Source of the DNA: an uncultured Sutterella sp. | GTDB taxonomy: Bacteria > Pseudomonadota > Gammaproteobacteria > Burkholderiales > Burkholderiaceae_F | Assembly: GCA_949287305.1 (NCBI GenBank) | Contig: CASEFX010000007.1 | Span: 108,548 to 172,547, forward strand | Direction: 5' to 3' | DNA length: 64,000 bases | Shown: in pieces, positions 8,207-16,889 of the stretch | Numbering within the stretch: position 1 is the first letter of the stretch | Layout: each line of letters starts with the position of its first letter | Notes under the pieces: model-generated | Database searches by the model: none | What the model saw: the letters and a program-made list of their open reading frames with translations, nothing else | Told to the model about the DNA's origin: nothing | Program-made: the position numbers and the translations under genes

Positions 8207-8974
8207 ATGGAAAAAGCCGTTTTTGCCGCTGACGCCCTCGCGGGCCGCGTGGTTCTCGTGACGGGCGCGAGCCGCGGGATCGGAGCCGGGATCCTCGAAG
8301 CCTTCGTGAAGGCGGGCGCCACCGTGGTGGGTTCCGCCACGAGCGAAGCGGGCGCCGAAAAGATTACGGCGCGCATCGCCGAATTGGGCGGTCAGGGCCG
8401 CGGCGTCGTGCTCAACGTCAACGACGCCGACGCCGGTCAGAAGAGCGTCGCCGACATCGTCGAGGCCTACGGCCGCATCGACGTCCTCGTCAACAACGCC
8501 GGCATCACGCGCGACACGCTCGCCATGCGCATGAAGGACGAGCAGTGGGACGACGTGATCGACACGGACCTCTCGGCCGCCTTCCGCTTTGCGCGCGCCT
8601 GCCTGCGCCCGATGATGAAGCAGCGCTCGGGCCGCATCATCTCGATCACCTCGGTCGTGGGCGCCATGGGCAACCCCGGTCAGGTGAACTACGCCGCCGC
8701 CAAGGCGGGCCTCATGGGCATGACCAAGGCCCTCGCGCGCGAAATCGGCTCGCGCGGGATCACGGTCAACTGCGTGGCCCCGGGCTTCATCGACACCGAC
8801 ATGACGCGCGTCCTTTCGGACGAACAGAAGGATCATCTGCAGGCGCAGATTCCGCTCGGCCGTCTCGGTTCGGTCGACGACATCGCGCAGAGCTGCCTTT
8901 TCCTCGCTTCCGACGCGGGCGCCTACATCACGGGAGTCACGCTTCATGTGAACGGCGGAATGTACATGGGGTAA
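8207..8974 (+). CDS. fabG: 3-oxoacyl-ACP reductase
   Basis: A 255-residue short-chain dehydrogenase that reduces 3-oxoacyl-ACP with NADPH. The nucleotide-binding TGASRGIG is near residue 23, then NNAG, the catalytic Ser in [10 protein letters not shown] and the YAAAK pair. The C-terminus has the FabG-typical [14 protein letters not shown]. About ten residues are added at the N-terminus compared with E. coli FabG. ATG 8207 follows AAAGGAGTTCCAAG. Confidence 0.96.
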   Translation: MEKAVFAADALAGRVVLVTGASRGIGAGILEAFVKAGATVVGSATSEAGAEKITARIAELGGQGRGVVLNVNDADAGQKSVADIVEAYGRIDVLVNNAGITRDTLAMRMKDEQWDDVIDTDLSAAFRFARACLRPMMKQRSGRIISITSVVGAMGNPGQVNYAAAKAGLMGMTKALAREIGSRGITVNCVAPGFIDTDMTRVLSDEQKDHLQAQIPLGRLGSVDDIAQSCLFLASDAGAYITGVTLHVNGGMYMG

Positions 8975-9122
8975 TTCCACTCCCCCTCGGGGAGCCGTTC
9001 TGATAAAATCCAACATCACCCGACCCGCAACAGCTTTTCTCGCGCGGGGGTGTTTGTTTCCCATCTCTTCGCTTCGGGCGGAGAGTCGCAATCAATTCCA
9101 TACCCTTAGCGGAGTTACTGAA

Positions 9123-9362
9123 ATGGACGATATTGAACTGAAGGTTAAGAAGATCGTTGCCGAACAGCTTGGCATCAAGGAAGAAGACATCAAGAACGAA
9201 TCCTCCTTCATCGAAGACCTCGGCGCCGACAGCCTCACGACGGTTGAAATGTCGCTCGCCCTCGAAGACGCCTTCGGCATCGAAATTCCCGATACGGAAC
9301 AGGAAAACCTCCGTACGGTTCAGCAGGCCATCGACTACGTCAAGTCGGCCGTCAACAAGTAA
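9123..9362 (+). CDS. acpP: Acyl carrier protein
   Basis: A 79-residue, strongly acidic ACP. The 4'-phosphopantetheine attachment Ser lies in [11 protein letters not shown], near residue 38. The frame is open upstream to 9054, but [12 protein letters not shown] is the family N-terminus and fixes the start at 9123. It carries the growing acyl chain for the fab enzymes encoded around it. The 148-base gap before it probably holds its own promoter (GATAAAAT near 9002). Confidence 0.97.
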   Translation: MDDIELKVKKIVAEQLGIKEEDIKNESSFIEDLGADSLTTVEMSLALEDAFGIEIPDTEQENLRTVQQAIDYVKSAVNK

Positions 9363-9524
9363 GGTTTTCGCCTGAATCGAATTCACCGGACTTTGTTTCG
9401 GTGCGACGTGGGACCCCGCCAAAAGGGTCCCATCTTCGTTTTTGGGCCCTCTGAAAATACCGTCTTTCCGCTAATCTTTCCGGCGGAAGAGACTTTTGAA
9501 CATCTACGCATAAAGGTTTTAGGC

Positions 9525-10760
<1,236 letters not shown>

Positions 10761-10782
10761 CTTTCGTACCTTTGCGCATACC

Positions 10783-10819
10783 AAGCCCCCTTCGAGCTCC
10801 GGCCCGTCGGGGGCTTTTT
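10783..10819 (+). terminator. Terminator after fabF
   Basis: Stem AAGCCCCC/GGGGGCTT (10783-10790 with 10809-10816) followed by TTTTT. Confidence 0.92.
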
Positions 10820-10834
10820 GCATTCCTCAAACGA

Positions 10835-10858
10835 AATGCGGCGCCCGAAGGCGCCGCA
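10835..10858 (-). terminator. Hairpin after the first flavin reductase gene
   Basis: Perfect 10-bp stem ATGCGGCGCC/GGCGCCGCAT closed by a CGAA tetraloop, 20 bases past the stop codon of the minus-strand reductase. The minus-strand tail (TTCGTTT) is only moderately T-rich. Confidence 0.7.
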
Positions 10859-10878
10859 TGAGAGGGAGGTTTCAGAAC

Positions 10879-12624
10879 TTACTTCGCGGCTTCCGTACCG
10901 GCGATGCGTCCGAACACCATGATGTCGGTGTAGGCGTTCGAGCCGAGACGGTTCGAGCCGTGCGTGCAGCCCGTCACCTCACCCGCGGCCCAGAGGCCGG
11001 GGATGGGCTTGTCGTTCTTGTCGAGGACCTGGGCCTTGGGATTGATCTTGAGGCCGCCCATCGTGTGGTGCACGGACGGGACGCCGCGGTAGATCCAGTA
11101 GGGCCCTTCGGAGAGGTCGGAGAACTTGCCGCGGTAGCCGAAGTCGAGGTCCTTGCCGGTCTTGGCGAATTCGTTGACGCGCGCAACCGTGGCCTTCAGG
11201 GCGTCGGCCGGGATGTCAAACGCGGCCGCCACTTCGTCCAAGGTCTTGCCGGTCTTGAGGATGCCCGTCTTCGAGAAGACGCGCACTTCGTCCTGATGGT
11301 GTTCGATCGCGTGCGCGCGGTCTTCCACCGCCTGGTTGAAGAGGGCGTAGCAGTACTTCCCGGTCTGCTCGAGAATGGCCTTGCTCATCACGTCGCGGCG
11401 TTCGAGTTCTTCAACGAAGCGCTGCCCTTCCTGATTGATGAGGATGGCGCCTTCAAAGCGCGCGTCGTCGATCAGTTCGATCGCGCCCGAAATCGGGTCG
11501 CACATCGGATAGGTCTGGATCTGCTCCATGTTGACGGAGGCGGCGCCGATCTTTTCGGCCATGAAGATGCCGTCGCCCTGGGCGCAGGGCAGGTTCGTCG
11601 TCTTGAAGCCTGCGCCGTAGAAGGGATTGAGCTTCGCGCGCAGTTCCACGTTCGCGCTGAAGCCGCCCGTCGCGATGATGACGCCCTTCTTGGCGTTCAC
11701 CTGGTGGGTCTTGCCGTCGATCACGGCCTTGACGCCCGTGACGCGGCCGTCCTTGTCACGAACGAGTTCGGTGACGCGCGTTTCGGTGAAGATCGGAATC
11801 TTGCGCTCCGTCGTCGCCTTGACGAACTTGTTGATGAATTCCGCACCCGTCGCGCCCTTCGGAATGAGGGAGCGCTTCACGGAGTGGCCGCCGAAGTGGA
11901 AGAGGTTGTCCTCCTGGAATTCGACGCCGATCGTGTCGCGAAGCCACAAGGCGGTCGGCAGGGCGTTTTCGACGAGGACGCGCACGACGGCCGGGTCACC
12001 CAACATGTCGCCGCCCTTCATCGTGTCCTGGAAGTGCTGTTCGACGCTGTCCTTGATGCCGAGCTTTTGCTGCACCCAGTTGTTGGCGGCCGCGTATTCC
12101 GCGCCCGAGATGAGGGAGTTGCCGCCGAGCGTCGGCATCTTTTCGAGCATCACGACCTTCGCGCCCGCGTCGTGCGCCGAGACGGCCGCGGCAAAGCCCG
12201 CGCCGCCCGCGCCGATCACGATCACGTCGTAGCCGTCCTTTTCGGGGATCTTCACTTCACGCTTCGCGACGATCAAGGGCGTAGCGGCCAGCGTTACGCC
12301 CGCTTTGTCGGCCGCGGCCTTGACGGCGGCCTTGAGGGCGTCGGACGAGAGCGTGGCGCCCGAAATCGAGTCGACGGCGACGCTGTTGCCGGCAATGATC
12401 GCTTCGCGCAGGTCCTTGTAGACCTTCTGCGTGAGGACGGGATTTTCCTCTTCCTTGACGATGCGGATGTCCGCGATCTTGTCCTTGTCAAAGGTCACGG
12501 CCACCGTAATGTCGCCGTGCTTCCCTGTGGCGGTGCCTTCAAAGGTCTGCGCAGCCGCTGCGTTTGCGGAGAGTCCGGCCGAGGCAAGTCCGACCGCCAG
12601 GGCCGTCAAAAGGAACTTATGCAT
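10879..12624 (-). CDS. Exported FMN+FAD reductase of the fumarate/urocanate reductase family
   Basis: A 581-residue Sec-exported protein (hydrophobic signal to about residue 25, ending ANAAAA). An FMN-binding domain (residues about 27-105) carries DSISGAT (85-91), the motif for covalent FMN attachment by ApbE. A flavocytochrome-type FAD domain follows (GAGGAG near 140). Active-site elements resembling Shewanella FccA/UrdA are kept: His in GGHSVKR, Arg in DDARFEGAI, His in VHHTMGGLKI and Arg in NRLGSNAY. It should therefore reduce an unsaturated carboxylate in the periplasm, but the substrate cannot be read from the sequence. The ATG has GGAGG upstream. Confidence 0.85.
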   Translation of the reverse strand: MHKFLLTALAVGLASAGLSANAAAAQTFEGTATGKHGDITVAVTFDKDKIADIRIVKEEENPVLTQKVYKDLREAIIAGNSVAVDSISGATLSSDALKAAVKAAADKAGVTLAATPLIVAKREVKIPEKDGYDVIVIGAGGAGFAAAVSAHDAGAKVVMLEKMPTLGGNSLISGAEYAAANNWVQQKLGIKDSVEQHFQDTMKGGDMLGDPAVVRVLVENALPTALWLRDTIGVEFQEDNLFHFGGHSVKRSLIPKGATGAEFINKFVKATTERKIPIFTETRVTELVRDKDGRVTGVKAVIDGKTHQVNAKKGVIIATGGFSANVELRAKLNPFYGAGFKTTNLPCAQGDGIFMAEKIGAASVNMEQIQTYPMCDPISGAIELIDDARFEGAILINQEGQRFVEELERRDVMSKAILEQTGKYCYALFNQAVEDRAHAIEHHQDEVRVFSKTGILKTGKTLDEVAAAFDIPADALKATVARVNEFAKTGKDLDFGYRGKFSDLSEGPYWIYRGVPSVHHTMGGLKINPKAQVLDKNDKPIPGLWAAGEVTGCTHGSNRLGSNAYTDIMVFGRIAGTEAAK

Positions 12625-12812
12625 ACGTCCTCCGATAAAGAAAAAACCATTCCATAAGAACCATTATGGTCGTCCGGCTTTGCGGAACACAACGGGGTTA
12701 CTACTGCCGTCCCGCTTTCGGGGGGAAAGGGTGTTTTGAACGCAAAGGAAAACGATCCGGCTGCGGGAAGCGGCGTTCCGTCATGGAAGAAGGAAAACGG
12801 AAGGAAAGAACG

Positions 12813-12850
12813 AAAAAAAAGGGGCTTCCCCCCGTAAGAGAGGAAGCCCC
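12813..12850 (-). terminator. Terminator after the Tat flavoprotein gene
   Basis: Stem GGGGCTTCC/GGAAGCCCC (12821-12829 with 12842-12850). On the minus strand it is followed by eight T (the A-run at 12813-12820). Confidence 0.92.
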
Positions 12851-12880
12851 GCCATCACCAAAGGAGAGAGGATTTACCGT

Positions 12881-14461
12881 TTAGGCCCAAGGCTTTTCCT
12901 TGGCGGCTTCGCGGCCGGCGATGCGGCCGAAGACGATGCATTCGGCGTTGTTCGTCGCGCCCTGGTAGATGTTGCCCCACATGGAGCCGAGTTCGCCCGC
13001 GGCGTAGAGGCGCGGAATCGGCTTGTCCTGCGGATCCATCACCTGACCCTTGACGTTCTTCTTCGGACCGCCCTGGGTGTTGAGCATCGTCGGGTAGAGC
13101 GCCACGGCGTAGTAGGGACCTTCACCGAGCGGTTCGGAGACGATCGGCGCTTCGCGGCCGGCAAAGGCGGTCTTGCCCTTCGGGTCGCGCTTCAGAATGC
13201 GGCCGAATTCCGTGTCCTTGCCGTTCTTGATGTCGGTGTTCCAGCGGTTGACCGTCGCTTCGAGCGTGTCGGCCGGAACCTTGATCTTTTCGGCGAGTTC
13301 GCGGATCGTGGCGGCCTGGATCAGGATGCCGCTCTTGATTTCGGCGGAATTGTCCTTGCTCCACTTGTAGTTTTCACGGTTGAGGGCGTAGCCCGAGGTG
13401 GCGCCGCCGCAGATCGGACCGGCCTTGCGGGCCTTTTCGTCCATGATCAGCCAGCAGGGGATGCGCGGATAGCGGTGCTTGATCGGATCCATCTGGTTGA
13501 CGGCGTAGAGGCAGGTGTGGTTGTCGAGCCCCTTTTCGTTCACGAAGCGCTTGCCGTCCTGGTCGACCCAGATGTGGGACGGGGCCAGAATGTTGAGCTG
13601 GATCGCGGTCTTGAGGCCGGGAACCTTCATGCCGACCGGGCAGGAGTAGGCGGTCATGTGCCAGAGGCGGGCGCCCATCGTCTGCGTCATGCGAAGGCCG
13701 TCGCCCGTGTTGCCCGGGGAGCCGAGGCCCTGGATTTCCGTGCCGAGCGCATAGGTGCGAAGGCTCTGCGCGTCGAATTCGTAGCCGCCCGTCGTGACGA
13801 CGACGGCGCGGTTGGCGCGGATGTTGATGCGCTTGCCGGCGTGCTGGGCGACGACGCCCACGACTTCGCCGTTGCGGCGGATGAGTTCGAGAGCGGGCGT
13901 CTCGAGCATGACTTCGATCTTGCGGACTTCTTCGACCGCATAGCGGTACTGGTCAAAGAGCATGTCGCCGCCGCGCTTCTTGCCGCGGATGCGCCACTTG
14001 TCGACCGTGTCGGCGCCGGGAAGCGAGGCAAAGCCGGCGTGGCCGTAGATCATGAGCTTGGTGTCGGGCTTGAGGCCTTCGATGAAGGTCTTGGCGCCCT
14101 GGATTTCCTTGCAGAAGACGTCGAGGAGCGCTTCGTCCTTTTCGCTGTCGGCAAAGGCGTAGGTGGCGTTGAGGTAGGTGTAGGCGTCCTTGGCGTCCTT
14201 CGGGATCATGAAGCCGCCCGAGGAGACGGCCGTGTTGCCGCCGCCCTGCGCGAGCTTTTCCAGAATGAGGACCTTGGCGCCCGCGTCGTGGGCTTCAATG
14301 GCCGCACAGGCGCCGGCACCGCCGTAACCGAGGACGACGACGTCGGCCGTCTTGTCCCACTTCAGGTCCTTCGTGTATTCCACGGCCTGGACGCCGGCGA
14401 CGGGGAGCGTCAGAGCGGCGGCAAGACCGCCGCGAAGAATGTTTCGACGTTGCAGATTCAT
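12881..14461 (-). CDS. Tat-exported FAD flavoprotein with an altered reductase active site
   Basis: A 526-residue protein with a Tat signal (RRNILRGG, cut near VQA). It has a dinucleotide-binding GYGGAGACAAIEA motif and the FAD_binding_2 fold of fumarate reductase and ketosteroid dehydrogenase. The canonical catalytic residues are absent: the HHTMGG block reads MLNTQGGP and the NRLGG block reads NIYQGATNNAE. This part looks more like 3-ketosteroid dehydrogenase-type flavoproteins. It has no heme or FMN domain, and a tetraheme cytochrome is encoded 37 bases upstream, so the two probably form a split flavocytochrome. Substrate unknown. Confidence 0.82.
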   Translation of the reverse strand: MNLQRRNILRGGLAAALTLPVAGVQAVEYTKDLKWDKTADVVVLGYGGAGACAAIEAHDAGAKVLILEKLAQGGGNTAVSSGGFMIPKDAKDAYTYLNATYAFADSEKDEALLDVFCKEIQGAKTFIEGLKPDTKLMIYGHAGFASLPGADTVDKWRIRGKKRGGDMLFDQYRYAVEEVRKIEVMLETPALELIRRNGEVVGVVAQHAGKRINIRANRAVVVTTGGYEFDAQSLRTYALGTEIQGLGSPGNTGDGLRMTQTMGARLWHMTAYSCPVGMKVPGLKTAIQLNILAPSHIWVDQDGKRFVNEKGLDNHTCLYAVNQMDPIKHRYPRIPCWLIMDEKARKAGPICGGATSGYALNRENYKWSKDNSAEIKSGILIQAATIRELAEKIKVPADTLEATVNRWNTDIKNGKDTEFGRILKRDPKGKTAFAGREAPIVSEPLGEGPYYAVALYPTMLNTQGGPKKNVKGQVMDPQDKPIPRLYAAGELGSMWGNIYQGATNNAECIVFGRIAGREAAKEKPWA

Positions 14462-14498
14462 GATGTTCTCCTTTAGAAGTCAGTCGGGAGGGTCGTCG

Positions 14499-14846
14499 TT
14501 ACGGCACGACGATGTCGGGGAATTCGTGGCAGTTGTCGCACGAGAGCTTCGGGAGCTTGTGGCCCGAGTGGCAGGTGACGCACTGGGCTTCGCCGAGGTG
14601 CGTGTCGTGCGGGTTGATGTCGTCGGACTCGGTCTGCTTGGCGAGGGCGGCGTAGCTGCCGCCGTGGCACTTGAGGCAGGTGCTCATGTCGACTTCGTTC
14701 GTCGGCTTCTGGCCGGGGTGGCAGTTCTGGCAGGTGACGCCCCGCGCGACGTGACGGTCGGCAAGCATGGGCTTGTCGGCGGCCGAAACGGAGCCCGCGA
14801 GGAGGGCGGCCGCGCAGAGAAGCGCACAGGTGGCGTTGCGGATCAT
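14499..14846 (-). CDS. Small periplasmic tetraheme cytochrome c
   Basis: A 115-residue protein with a Sec signal (cut after VSA, about residue 22) and four CXXCH heme sites at about 39, 57, 89 and 103. The arrangement matches the tetraheme domain of flavocytochrome c3 fumarate reductases, here as a separate polypeptide. It should carry electrons from a membrane quinol dehydrogenase to the Tat flavoprotein encoded just downstream in the same operon. ATG 14846 has CAAGGAGATC upstream. The operon promoter region carries the shared element at 14895-14922. Confidence 0.92.
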   Translation of the reverse strand: MIRNATCALLCAAALLAGSVSAADKPMLADRHVARGVTCQNCHPGQKPTNEVDMSTCLKCHGGSYAALAKQTESDDINPHDTHLGEAQCVTCHSGHKLPKLSCDNCHEFPDIVVP

Positions 14847-14894
14847 TTTGGGGATCTCCTTGGATTGGGAACACCGTCATTCTTTCCCCGACCG

Positions 14895-14922
14895 TTGCCT
14901 AGGTAATCGGGATGAGGTCAAG
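14895..14922 (-). promoter_or_regulatory. Conserved reductase promoter element, copy 1
   Basis: A 28-base element matches 24 of 28 positions of an element at 22901-22928, upstream of another reductase. On the minus strand both read TTGAC, then TCCCGATT, then a CCTAGG core inside a near-palindrome (TTACCTAGGCAA here). It lies 49 bases before the cytochrome start codon. TTGAC can serve as a -35 box, but no good -10 follows, which suggests an activator-dependent promoter. Confidence 0.62.
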
Positions 14923-14945
14923 GAAGTCGCAGATAGAAGACGAAA

Positions 14946-14974
14946 AAAGCCGCCGAAACGGATTCGGCGGCTTT
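14946..14974. terminator. Terminator hairpin between the cytochrome and PEBP units
   Basis: A perfect 12-bp stem AAAGCCGCCGAA/TTCGGCGGCTTT around a five-base loop, with an A-run before and CTTTG after. It lies downstream of the minus-strand PEBP gene and ends in T on that strand. Confidence 0.85.
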
Positions 14975-15014
14975 GTGCGGAGGAGATCCTAGGGTGGGTT
15001 TGTCGGCTCTTCGC

Positions 15015-15482
15015 TTATTCCGTCACGTAGGTGGCGGTGAGTTTCGCTTTCGCGAGCGCTTGTGCGTGGAGCATAAAGCCCGCCGTCGGACAGTTGCTTT
15101 CCTCGGTGAGGTCGAGCTTTTCGACGGGGAGGGCCCAGACCGTGAAGACGTAGCGGTGCATGCCGTCGCCCGCGGGCGGCGCCGCTCCGCCGTATTCGGC
15201 TTCGCCGTAGTCGTTGCGAAGCGTGATCGCGCCGAGCGCTTCGATGTCTTCCGGGGAAACGCCTTCGGGAAGCGAGCGCACGGCGGCGGGAAGGTTCAGG
15301 ACGCACCAGTGCCACCAGCCCGAGCCCGTCGGGGCGTCCGGATCGAAGCAGGTCACGGCAAAGCTGCGGGTCCCTTCGGGGGGATCCCGCCAGGAGAGTT
15401 CCGGCGAACGGTTGCCGCCCGCGTAACTCTGGGCCGCGGGCATGCGGCTTCCTTCTTCAATCGAGTGGCTCGTCAGTCTCAT
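15015..15482 (-). CDS. YbhB/YbcL-family phosphatidylethanolamine-binding-like protein
   Basis: A 155-residue protein of the bacterial Raf-kinase-inhibitor-like (PEBP) family. Family blocks are visible: NRSPELSWRDPPEGTRSFAVTCFDPDAP, which spans the conserved PEBP anion-binding DPDAP loop, and GWWHWCVLNLP. Biochemical role in bacteria is poorly defined. No signal peptide is seen, so it is cytoplasmic. Start 15482 (MRLTSHSIEEG) is chosen because AAAGGAAATCG precedes it; an upstream in-frame start at 15536 would add 18 unlikely residues. Confidence 0.85.
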   Translation of the reverse strand: MRLTSHSIEEGSRMPAAQSYAGGNRSPELSWRDPPEGTRSFAVTCFDPDAPTGSGWWHWCVLNLPAAVRSLPEGVSPEDIEALGAITLRNDYGEAEYGGAAPPAGDGMHRYVFTVWALPVEKLDLTEESNCPTAGFMLHAQALAKAKLTATYVTE

Positions 15483-15659
15483 TTCGATTTCCTTTTTGCA
15501 AACGTTGTGGAAAGGCGCCGGCACGCACGTGCGCAACGCCTTTCCCTTGCGAAAAATTCTAGGGGAGCCTCTTTGCCGACGTACGGAACAAAGCTTGGAA
15601 AGATCTGTACGGAGCGTTCGCGTTTGATGAAGACGCCGCGTCCGCGTCGGCGACGGTCA

Positions 15660-16604
15660 CTACGAGCCGGCCTGAAGGGTTCCGGGAAGGCTTCTTTCGA
15701 CGGGAGTCTTCGCCGCGAGGCGAAGATGCGCAAGAAGTTTTTGCGTCGCGCCCGTGAGACGGCTTTCGTCGGCGGGCACCACGATGCGAAGCGTCCGCTT
15801 CGCCCAGTCGTCTTCGAGTCGAATGCAGCCGAGCGTGGCGTCGCCGCCGAAAAAGGTTTCGTAGGTGGATTGGGTGGCAAAGCCGATTCCGACGCGGGCG
15901 CGAACGTAGCGCGCCATGATGCCGATGCTCGGGACGCGGATTCTCGGCACGATCGGGCGCCCGAGCTCCACGGCTTTGGCGAGCATGAAGGTCTGCATGC
16001 TCGCTTCGTTCGAGAGGGCGACGAAGTCTTCTTCCAGCGCTTCTTCAAAGCGGCAGCCGCCCCGTTTAACGAGCGGGTGATCGTGCGCGGCAAAGAGAAC
16101 GAGTGAATCCTCTCGATAGGGATAGAAACAAAGACCGCCGTGAAAATCGCTGGAGGCCGTGATGCCGATGTCCGCTTCGCCAAGCGCGATGACTTCCGCG
16201 ACGCCGCGGCTCGTAAGAAGTCGCTGATCGATGCGGATCTCAGGATTCTTCAGAAGAAACCCGCTCAGATCGTCCGGAAGAAACGCGACGGCGGCGTTGT
16301 AGTTGGCGGCGAGACGCACGACGAGCCGCTCGTCGCCGCAAAAGGCCGTCATGGCGTCCGTCATGCGGGTGATCTGCTGAAATACCTTGCGCGCTTCCGC
16401 CGCCAGACGTTCGCCCGCGGACGTGAGCGCGAGTCCTCTGGGAAGGCGCGTCACGAGACTGCAGCCCGCCTCCTCTTCAAGGTGTTTGAGCCGAACGCTC
16501 GCGGCAGATGGCGTGATGCAGCACTGCGCCGCGGCCCGCGTGAGGTTCCCCGTGTCGGCGATCGCAAGAAAGACGCGCAGATCGGTGAAGTTGATGTGCT
16601 TCAT
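15660..16604 (-). CDS. LysR-family transcriptional regulator
   Basis: A 314-residue regulator. The N-terminal helix-turn-helix (about residues 5-60) shows FTDLRVFLAIADTGNLTRAA and CITPSAASVRLKHLE. A periplasmic-binding-protein-like effector domain follows. It is divergent from the flavocytochrome gene starting at 16890, with a perfect inverted repeat between them, so it probably controls that gene and itself in response to the acceptor. I took ATG 16604 (MKHINFTDLRVF) because it gives the usual LysR N-terminus; the frame is open 43 codons further upstream. Confidence 0.9.
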   Translation of the reverse strand: MKHINFTDLRVFLAIADTGNLTRAAAQCCITPSAASVRLKHLEEEAGCSLVTRLPRGLALTSAGERLAAEARKVFQQITRMTDAMTAFCGDERLVVRLAANYNAAVAFLPDDLSGFLLKNPEIRIDQRLLTSRGVAEVIALGEADIGITASSDFHGGLCFYPYREDSLVLFAAHDHPLVKRGGCRFEEALEEDFVALSNEASMQTFMLAKAVELGRPIVPRIRVPSIGIMARYVRARVGIGFATQSTYETFFGGDATLGCIRLEDDWAKRTLRIVVPADESRLTGATQKLLAHLRLAAKTPVERSLPGTLQAGS

Positions 16605-16683
16605 GTCGGATCGGGCGCCCGAAACGGGCGCAGGAGGTTGTTTGACCCTCAGTGAACAAAGAGGGCTTCTCAGGGCAAGTATA

Positions 16684-16710
16684 CGAGCGTTCGCGAACGG
16701 CGAACGCTCG
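16684..16710. promoter_or_regulatory. Perfect inverted repeat in the lysR-fccA divergent region
   Basis: The arms CGAGCGTTCGC (16684-16694) and GCGAACGCTCG (16700-16710) are separated by five bases. It sits 80 bases before the regulator start and 180 before the flavocytochrome start, a plausible LysR operator. It could also be a hairpin in the regulator leader. Confidence 0.5.
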
Positions 16711-16889
16711 GTTGAGGAAAGAAAAATTTTCACATTTCCCTGAATTCCGTAGACTTTTCGTCGAAATCAAGCTCTGCCGTTTGTTTTTTGTGAGAGAAAA
16801 AACGATGGATGTCGCCGCACTCCCGCGGACCTAAGGAGCGACAAACCGTTCCGAAAACCGGAACGAACGACCCCGAAAGGAGATCCAAG

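Noticed and set aside
10879..12624. Naming this gene urdA (urocanate reductase)
   Set aside because: The FMN+FAD layout and catalytic residues are shared by several enoate reductases; substrate-specific residues could not be assigned with confidence.
10858..12657. A 599-codon plus-strand frame
   Set aside because: Mirror image of the minus-strand FMN+FAD reductase, which has signal peptide, FMN and FAD motifs.
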